Positions 1-4,839 of a stretch of 6,809 nt of DNA are shown piece after piece. Under the pieces are notes generated by a model. The model did no database searches. It was not told the DNA's origin and worked only from the letters and a program-made list of their open reading frames with translations. Source of the stretch: Promethearchaeota archaeon CR_4 (GTDB lineage Archaea > Asgardarchaeota > Lokiarchaeia > Sigyniarchaeales > CR-4); NCBI GenBank assembly GCA_001940655.1, contig MBAA01000061.1:3293-10101 (forward strand). The letters run 5' to 3'. Within the stretch, counting starts at the first letter, position 1; each line of letters opens with the position of its first letter. Both the position numbers and the translations under genes were made by a program.

Positions 1-293
1 TTTACATTGACGCGACCGTCCTCAATTACATCCGAGATATTGTCTACAAAACGCGAGAGGACCCGCAAATCCTACTCGGTGCCGGACCGCGAGCTTCACT
101 CGTCCTAATGAAATGTTCTAAGGCACGGGCCGCAATTCTGGGACGTAACTACGTCACACCAGATGATGTAAAAGAATTGTGTACACCAGTTCTCAACCAC
201 AGATTGATGCTCAAACCTGAAACAGAGCTTGAAGGAATCAATGTTCAACAGGTCATCAACCGTGTTCTTGATGAAGTCGATGTACCTATTTAG
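1..293 (+). CDS. MoxR-family AAA+ ATPase, C-terminal fragment
   Basis: This is the last 96 codons of a MoxR-type AAA+ ATPase; the reading frame is open from base 3 and the Walker A/B part lies outside the window. What remains is the helical lid. The motif GAGPRAS (fragment residues 26-32) is the sensor-2 region, whose arginine normally contacts the ATP gamma phosphate. It is followed by a segment reading KARAAILGRNYVTPDDVK and a tail with LNHRL and a PETELEG-like motif, all typical of MoxR lids. MoxR proteins form ATP-driven rings that act as chaperones for partner proteins, often VWA proteins. The next gene is such a partner (DUF58), 54 bases downstream and pointing the same way. The fragment shows no frameshift or early stop. 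The family call is firm; the substrate is unknown. Confidence 0.93.
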   Translation, partial: YIDATVLNYIRDIVYKTREDPQILLGAGPRASLVLMKCSKARAAILGRNYVTPDDVKELCTPVLNHRLMLKPETELEGINVQQVINRVLDEVDVPI

Positions 294-316
294 CGGTACT
301 CATTTCATTGGGTATC

Positions 317-326
317 ATAATATTTT
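317..326 (+). promoter_or_regulatory. Possible archaeal TATA box before the DUF58 gene
   Basis: The A/T-only run ATAATATTTT is centred about 26 bases before the DUF58 start codon in the 54-base gap after moxR. That is the distance expected for an archaeal TATA box serving a leaderless transcript starting at or near the ATG. No clear Shine-Dalgarno sequence lies before this ATG, which fits leaderless initiation. The DUF58 and membrane-protein genes could therefore have their own promoter in addition to read-through from moxR. This rests on position and base composition only. Confidence 0.3.
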
Positions 327-347
327 CCCAACATTCAGGCGAAAATT

Positions 348-1685
348 ATGGGTCTAGCAGATAAGGGAAAGAAATTCATCATCTTCGGAGTCTTCATCAT
401 CACAGCAGGGTTCGCCTTCAACAATTATTTCCTCCTGTTGTTGTCCCTCATTTTATTTTTCAGTGCTGTTGTTTCCCTTCCTGCTTTCGATCTTTCGCTA
501 AATATTGAGGATCTAGAAGTACATCGCGAGCTGGAAAAAGAAAAATTGTTTAAAGACGATTTTCTCCACGTGAAGGTCATCATAAAAAATAACGGAAATA
601 AAAAATTCGATTTTCTAGAAATCCTAGACCAGTATGATGACCAAATTTTTCGTCGTGTCTTAGGAGAGAATTTCATCTCCACGAGGATCAATGCTTTTTC
701 GGAGGTGAGATTCTCATATGTCCTCGCGCCACGTATCCGCGGGGAACAAAAACTGGGACCATTAAAAGTCATTGTAAAAGATCGTCTTGGGTTTAATGCG
801 GAAGAACGAATTGTGCCAGAATCCATTCAAGATGTGCTCGTTTATCCTCCATATGAGGACATTCGGAAGATCGAAGTAATGGGATCCAAACGCGCGGCTG
901 GCATCAACTTCGGTATACACCGTTCCAAGCAATTAGGCATTGGAAGTGATTTTTACGGCATGCGCCATTATGTAGTTGGGGATGAATATCGGAAAATCGA
1001 CTGGAAAGCGTCAGCGCGCTTGCAAGACCTCATCGTGCGGGAATTTGAGACAGAACGGGCTATCGATATCGTGATCTTAGTTGATTCCAGCGAATCTATG
1101 GGGGCTGGGGAAGTTGAAAACACAAAATTTGAATTTGTGGTGCGTGCTGCTATGTTATTAGCTAAGATCGCCTTAGAACGGCACGACAATGTTGGAGTAT
1201 TTGTTTTCTCGGACGAAAAAAATTGCGAATTCCTCCGTCCCGCTTCAACAAGTGCCGGGCAATTTTTCATAATTCTCGATTTTTTAGCGCGTGTCCGTCC
1301 CCGGGGCTCGAAAAAGCTTCCCGAAGCGATGGAATTTCTCAACAAACGTTATGCAAAACGGTCTTTGATGTTTCTCCTCTCAGATTTAGACACCCAAGAG
1401 ACTGCGGCAATAGAAGGTCTTCAGAAACTCCGGTCTCGAGGACATGAAGTAATTGTGATTTCCCCCTTCTCTCCCTGGTTTGAGATCTTAGGCCTAGAAA
1501 ATATGACTGTGACAGACAAAGCCATTGCAGAAGCAATCGCAGAACGGATGATGGAACACGTGATGAAGATTAAATCGGGAGCTCAACGGATGAACGTACC
1601 CCTGATTTCGGTAGGTCCAGATGAGATGCTAGACACCATTCTCACGGAGTACCTCCAAGCGAAAAAGAAAGGGAAGGCGGCTTAA
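348..1685 (+). CDS. DUF58 / VWA-domain membrane-anchored protein
   Basis: This 445-residue protein belongs to the DUF58 family, the usual partner of MoxR ATPases. Two hydrophobic helices at about residues 9-23 and 27-44 form a membrane hairpin. A beta-rich region follows (about 50-170), which in this family is thought to be an Ig-like or CARDB-like segment. The DUF58 core begins near residue 195, with RHYVVGDEYRKIDWKASAR at 206-224 as the hallmark. A von Willebrand A fold follows, with an intact DxSxS metal-binding motif (D246, S248, S250) and a later MIDAS-type aspartate in LLSDLD (D346). The C-terminus after about 385 is helical and charged. The VWA site presumably binds a divalent metal and a client or envelope partner, remodelled by MoxR. 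The ATG at 348 is chosen because an in-frame TAA lies at 318-320 and the hydrophobic helix starts soon after. The gene is intact; its client is unknown. Confidence 0.93.
   Translation: MGLADKGKKFIIFGVFIITAGFAFNNYFLLLLSLILFFSAVVSLPAFDLSLNIEDLEVHRELEKEKLFKDDFLHVKVIIKNNGNKKFDFLEILDQYDDQIFRRVLGENFISTRINAFSEVRFSYVLAPRIRGEQKLGPLKVIVKDRLGFNAEERIVPESIQDVLVYPPYEDIRKIEVMGSKRAAGINFGIHRSKQLGIGSDFYGMRHYVVGDEYRKIDWKASARLQDLIVREFETERAIDIVILVDSSESMGAGEVENTKFEFVVRAAMLLAKIALERHDNVGVFVFSDEKNCEFLRPASTSAGQFFIILDFLARVRPRGSKKLPEAMEFLNKRYAKRSLMFLLSDLDTQETAAIEGLQKLRSRGHEVIVISPFSPWFEILGLENMTVTDKAIAEAIAERMMEHVMKIKSGAQRMNVPLISVGPDEMLDTILTEYLQAKKKGKAA
1671..1680 (+). promoter_or_regulatory. Ribosome binding site for the membrane-protein gene
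   Basis: A purine-rich run, GGGAAGGCGG, lies within the last codons of the DUF58 gene, 6 bases before the ATG at 1687. The two genes are separated by one base, so ribosomes finishing DUF58 could restart here. This supports the ATG at 1687 as the true start. Confidence 0.45.
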
Positions 1686-1686
1686 T

Positions 1687-3213
1687 ATGTCACGCGTGTT
1701 CACACACATTCTACGGATTGTGGCAGCAGTAATATTCGTTTGGGCCTTCTTGTTTTTCATCTTCGGTATGTTCTACAACGAGAACCTTTTCACCCTAGAT
1801 GCAATCATTGGTTTCTTTACGAATCTCAAGGATCTCGTTGCATCCGGTCTGTATATGCTCCTCTACTACGCCCCTCAAGGGACAAGCATGGCCCTCAGTG
1901 CAATGTTTGGGTCGACTTCCCCCGAGATATTTGATGCTACTATGGTCAGTGGTTTAAATGGGGGATTGTTGAACTGGTACATACTGCAACTCTTTTCTTT
2001 TCCAGCAAAAACTGTCACAGATGCTAGCAACAATGTCATTGGAATCTATTATATGAGAAATATTCATGATGCAAACAATTATATAAAGGCAGCTTTTGAT
2101 GTATTGGTGAAGGATGTCTATTCCCTAGTTTTCATCGTCTTAGGAATAACCGCTATTATAAATGCAATCTTATTCGTTACCCGGATGCGAGGTAAATATT
2201 CCTTAAATGCCGTTATGTCAATGACAGGTATGGTAATTCTACCGCTTACCATCCTTGGTTTCCAACAGATGTTGGGTTTTTTTGGTACGAGTTTAGACGC
2301 TCTCGCGAACCTCCCCTTCGTGTTACGACCAGAAATTATCGAACCGATATCAGAAGGCTGGGAATTTTTCACTATGCCAATGTTCTCTGCTATCCTACTT
2401 ATCTACTTATTTGTCGAGTTGTCTTTTCAAGTGGAATATTCTGACTTGGTTACGAAACCATCCCAAGAACGGGAGATGCGCTTACGATACCAGCTTGACT
2501 CCCTTCAACGAGAAGGTATGCGAGTAACGACCACTATTGAGAAAGTCCAGGCAGAAGCAAGGGAACAAAAAAAGATAACTGGTAACCGGCAAAACCGCCT
2601 CAAACAGTTCTTCTCCAAGGCGGGTGGATTTTCCTACGTGAAAGAAATGGTAGAGAAGCGAAAATTTGAGAGAGCTACCCAGGCGTGGTTGGAAGCAGCA
2701 TCGGATACACGTCGATTAGGATCTTACGTTCAACGCCTCACGACCGAAGATCCAGAGGCCCGACGCACCCTCACGGCCAAATCCTCTTCTCCTACAGCCG
2801 GAAAGATGTTAATATCTACGTTAGTTAACATTCTGATTCGAACTGTTGCAATTATTACTCTAACTTTCATAGTTAGCCAACCCCAGTTTATTCTTACTAA
2901 CCTATTTACCGGGTTTGGCACGCTCGACCCACCGTTAGAAAATTGGGCTATTTTGTATAGTGCGGAGCTAGCCACCCCCGAGGCAATCCTCGTGCTGCTC
3001 ATACCCTTCGTAACCATATTCCCTATGGCCTCTTTAATTATTAAGAAAGTGAAGTCCCAGCGATTGAAAGAACTCCTCAGGCAGGAAGAACTGAGGCGAC
3101 AAGCGGTGGAACAATCCATCTTTTCTGCCCGGCCCGCGGAAAGTGCAAGTACCACCACCAACGTGGTACCCCCCACCGGAACAGAAGAAGAATCTAAAGA
3201 ATTACAAATATAG
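1687..3213 (+). CDS. Unrecognised multi-pass membrane protein linked to MoxR-DUF58
   Basis: This 508-residue protein matches no family I can name. Hydrophobic segments lie at about 8-30, 143-165, 178-199, 228-247, 375-397 and 432-452, with weaker candidates at 52-62 and 93-104. Between the segments at 228-247 and 375-397 is a soluble stretch of about 120 residues (about 255-365), rich in Arg, Lys, Glu and Gln and likely helical or coiled-coil. Its high positive charge suggests it faces the cytoplasm. The region 63-140 lacks strong hydrophobicity and may be an extracytoplasmic loop. After the last helix a charged helix (about 453-477) leads into a Ser/Thr/Pro-rich tail that is probably disordered. 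The start is 1 base after the DUF58 stop, so the two are very likely co-translated and may form a complex with MoxR. The coiled insertion between membrane helices loosely recalls archaeal YidC/DUF106 proteins, but I see no convincing match. No function is assigned. Confidence 0.88.
   Translation: MSRVFTHILRIVAAVIFVWAFLFFIFGMFYNENLFTLDAIIGFFTNLKDLVASGLYMLLYYAPQGTSMALSAMFGSTSPEIFDATMVSGLNGGLLNWYILQLFSFPAKTVTDASNNVIGIYYMRNIHDANNYIKAAFDVLVKDVYSLVFIVLGITAIINAILFVTRMRGKYSLNAVMSMTGMVILPLTILGFQQMLGFFGTSLDALANLPFVLRPEIIEPISEGWEFFTMPMFSAILLIYLFVELSFQVEYSDLVTKPSQEREMRLRYQLDSLQREGMRVTTTIEKVQAEAREQKKITGNRQNRLKQFFSKAGGFSYVKEMVEKRKFERATQAWLEAASDTRRLGSYVQRLTTEDPEARRTLTAKSSSPTAGKMLISTLVNILIRTVAIITLTFIVSQPQFILTNLFTGFGTLDPPLENWAILYSAELATPEAILVLLIPFVTIFPMASLIIKKVKSQRLKELLRQEELRRQAVEQSIFSARPAESASTTTNVVPPTGTEEESKELQI
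3149..3169 (+). repeat. 7-bp inverted repeat near the end of the membrane-protein gene
   Basis: GTACCAC (3149-3155) and GTGGTAC (3163-3169) are perfect inverted copies around a 7-base loop. They lie about 45 bases before the stop codon, in the stretch coding for the low-complexity Thr/Val/Pro tail. In RNA this would form a short hairpin. There is no T-run directly after it, so it is not a classic terminator. It could arise from codon repetition alone. Confidence 0.5.
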
Positions 3214-3226
3214 TCGAATTCCTTCC

Positions 3227-3237
3227 TTATTTTTAAT
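3227..3237 (+). promoter_or_regulatory. Possible TATA box for the F420 gene pair
   Basis: The run TTATTTTTAATT lies in the 57-base gap between the membrane-protein gene and the nitroreductase gene. Its centre is about 38 bases before the ATG at 3271. If transcription starts about 25 bases downstream, it leaves a leader of roughly 10 to 15 bases that could carry the ribosome site at 3260-3264. The change of functional theme at this gap also argues for a new promoter. The T-rich run could equally help end transcription of the upstream set, since archaeal termination often uses T-rich stretches. Evidence is compositional only. Confidence 0.35.
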
Positions 3238-3259
3238 TCTTGAATTTCTATAGATACAA

Positions 3260-3264
3260 GAGGT
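3260..3264 (+). promoter_or_regulatory. Shine-Dalgarno site for the nitroreductase gene
   Basis: GAGGT lies 6 bases before the ATG at 3271 and matches the anti-Shine-Dalgarno end of 16S rRNA. It decides the start: from this ATG the protein begins MLEFLTSRRS, which places the family's conserved RRS motif at residues 8-10 as expected for a full N-terminus. Confidence 0.65.
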
Positions 3265-3270
3265 ATTATA

Positions 3271-3873
3271 ATGCTCGAATTTTTGACGAGTCGGCGAAGT
3301 TACAAGCGTGCATTTGCCGAGCGTCCCGTAGATTTGTCTTTGATAAAAAAAATAGTGGAATCTGCCCGTTGGGCTCCGTCTGCCCACAATTCCCAACCAT
3401 GGCGATTCATCGTAATGCTTGACAAGGAACGACGGCAGGTTCTCGCAAGGGAGATGGGAATTCTTTTCAAGGATGATTTAGTAAAAGATGCTTTATCTCC
3501 CTCACAAGTGGAAGCCCGTGTCAAACGCTCAGTCGATGTCTTCAGCAGTGCGCCAGTACTTGTTCTCGTTTGTGGTGAAATGGCCGGCACGATGGACAAC
3601 TATCCGGATAGCCATCGACGTGATGCCGAATCGACAATGTTCATTCAAAGTGTTGCTAATGGCATTTGTTATTTTATGTTAACTGCCCACGCATATGGAC
3701 TCGCCACAAGTTGGTATTGTGCGCCTCTTTTTGCTAAAACCACCGTTCGGGAGGTTCTTCACCTCCCACCAACGTGGGAACCTCAAGCTTTTGTGACCCT
3801 TGGTTATCCCACGGACTTCCCAATAAGACCTCCAAAGCGACTCCCTGTGGAGGCAATTTTGAAATTCCAGTGA
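3271..3873 (+). CDS. FbiB C-terminal-like nitroreductase, probable dehydro-F420-0 reductase
   Basis: This 200-residue protein belongs to the FMN-dependent nitroreductase family. It carries the N-terminal RRS at residues 8-10 (phosphate-binding basic residues), APSAHNSQPWRF at 35-46 (flavin-contacting Asn/Gln region), and GLATSW near 143-148 followed by LHLPPTWEP and LGYP (about 163-180). From my knowledge of the family it is closest to the C-terminal half of mycobacterial FbiB. Shared features are the FKDDL segment followed by an EARVKR-like helix, the YPDSHRRDAESTMF block at 111-124, and LPxxWEPxAxVxxGYP near the end. In FbiB that half reduces dehydro-F420-0 to F420-0 using FMNH2, while the other half is the CofE-like glutamate ligase. 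Here the reductase stands alone, as reported for some bacteria. The cofD gene follows after 15 bases in the same frame, and CofD makes the substrate. An unrelated nitroreductase activity cannot be excluded. Confidence 0.85.
   Translation: MLEFLTSRRSYKRAFAERPVDLSLIKKIVESARWAPSAHNSQPWRFIVMLDKERRQVLAREMGILFKDDLVKDALSPSQVEARVKRSVDVFSSAPVLVLVCGEMAGTMDNYPDSHRRDAESTMFIQSVANGICYFMLTAHAYGLATSWYCAPLFAKTTVREVLHLPPTWEPQAFVTLGYPTDFPIRPPKRLPVEAILKFQ
3749..3784 (+). repeat. Overlapping inverted repeats able to form alternative hairpins
   Basis: GGGAGGT (3749-3755) pairs with ACCTCCC (3761-3767) around a 5-base loop. The overlapping GAGGTTC (3751-3757) pairs with GAACCTC (3778-3784), enclosing a CCAC/GTGG inner stem (3766-3769 with 3774-3777). 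The two folds share bases and exclude each other. They lie inside the nitroreductase coding sequence, about 105 bases before the cofD start. All pairings are read directly from the sequence; any regulatory role is speculation, since the codons encode a conserved family motif. Confidence 0.45.
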
Positions 3874-3888
3874 CCGTTTCCAAGCTTG

Positions 3889-4827
3889 ATGACAGTTGTT
3901 GCGCTCGCCGGTGGAATTGGAGCAGCCAAGCTTTGTGAAGGATTGTATGCCGAGTTGGGTAAAGATCTCAATATTATCACCAACATCGGTGATGATGATG
4001 TGTTTTTTGGACTGAATGTGTCCTCGGACTTAGATATCATCACCTATACACTTGCAGGAATCGTAGACCAAGACCGGCGGTGGGGCCTAGCAACCGAGAC
4101 TTTCAGCTGCATGGAACGCCTCGGTATTTTCTACCCCGAATCCTGGTTTAACCTTGGCGATAGGGATTTGGCGACCCACATTTTCCGAACTGATCTCCTT
4201 CGGCAGGGCAAAACCCTCGCGGAAGTGACCGCGATCATCACGCAAAAGCTCGGCCTCCGATGTAATATCCTTCCAGTCTCAAATGATCCCGTTCATACCA
4301 AAATACATACCAGTCACGGAGTGTTACATTTCGAGGAATATTTTGTCAAGAATAAAGCAAGCGTACCCTTGACCAAGATTGAGTATCGCGGTGCGAGTGA
4401 AGCCATTCCTGCTCCCGGCGTTCTGGAAGCGATAAAAAATGCAGAACGGATTATCATCTGTCCTTCCAATCCTATATTGAGTATTGCCCCTATCCTTGCC
4501 ATCCCCAGCATTCGGCAGTTAATTACTAAATTTCGGCAAAAAGTGATTGCTGTGACGCCCATCATTCAAGGTGCGGCTGTTAAAGGGCCCACCGCCCGAA
4601 ACCTCCGTGAGCTGGGGTACGACAATTCTGCATTTGGCGTTGTAGACTATTATAAACCGAACCTCTTTTCTCATTTCGTGATAGACCAACGAGATAAAGA
4701 CCTCTTGAATCATTTTACGTCCAATCGTTTCTCTCCCCCCATAACTTTTTCGAGCTTCGACACACTTATGGTTGATATTACGAAAAAAATCGAGCTTGCC
4801 CGCCGCATACTTTCCCTTCCGCTATGA
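3889..4827 (+). CDS. cofD: CofD/FbiA, Fo phosphoenolpyruvyl or phospholactyl transferase
   Basis: This 312-residue protein (typical family length) transfers the phospho-lactyl or phospho-enolpyruvyl group from a GDP-activated donor made by CofC onto the deazaflavin Fo, a cytoplasmic step in coenzyme F420 synthesis. Conserved features are a glycine-rich N-terminus (LAGGIGAAKL, 6-15), TNIGDD at 31-36 and SSDLDIITYTLAG at 45-57, which hold acidic metal- and Fo-binding residues. Further on are WFNLGDRDLATH (86-97), an RT motif at 100-101, CPSNPILSI at 191-199 and the AAVKGP loop at 229-234. Two positions look unusual: SND at 131-133 where SDD/TDD is common, and IIQG at 225-228 where a double glycine is common. 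The ATG at 3889 is preferred over the adjacent in-frame TTG at 3886. No strong ribosome site is visible, so coupling to the nitroreductase stop 15 bases upstream is likely. The reductase neighbour argues for a phosphoenolpyruvate donor. Confidence 0.94.
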   Translation: MTVVALAGGIGAAKLCEGLYAELGKDLNIITNIGDDDVFFGLNVSSDLDIITYTLAGIVDQDRRWGLATETFSCMERLGIFYPESWFNLGDRDLATHIFRTDLLRQGKTLAEVTAIITQKLGLRCNILPVSNDPVHTKIHTSHGVLHFEEYFVKNKASVPLTKIEYRGASEAIPAPGVLEAIKNAERIIICPSNPILSIAPILAIPSIRQLITKFRQKVIAVTPIIQGAAVKGPTARNLRELGYDNSAFGVVDYYKPNLFSHFVIDQRDKDLLNHFTSNRFSPPITFSSFDTLMVDITKKIELARRILSLPL

Positions 4828-4839
4828 AAATTACATTTA

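Noticed and set aside
294..347. Possible small gene or RNA between moxR and the DUF58 gene
   Set aside because: Only 54 bases with an in-frame stop at 318-320 and no structure that I can see beyond an A/T-rich box.
425..826. A 133-codon open frame on the - strand opposite the DUF58 gene
   Set aside because: It is Ser/Arg/Lys-rich with no domain and no supporting context; the + strand DUF58 protein explains the region.
2730..3176. A 148-codon open frame on the - strand opposite the membrane-protein gene
   Set aside because: It lies wholly inside a better supported gene on the other strand, has irregular composition and shows no recognisable motif; treated as a shadow frame.
3871..3873. TGA as a selenocysteine or programmed read-through codon
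   Set aside because: The nitroreductase already has full family length at this stop and there is a normal ATG just downstream; no recoding structure is evident.
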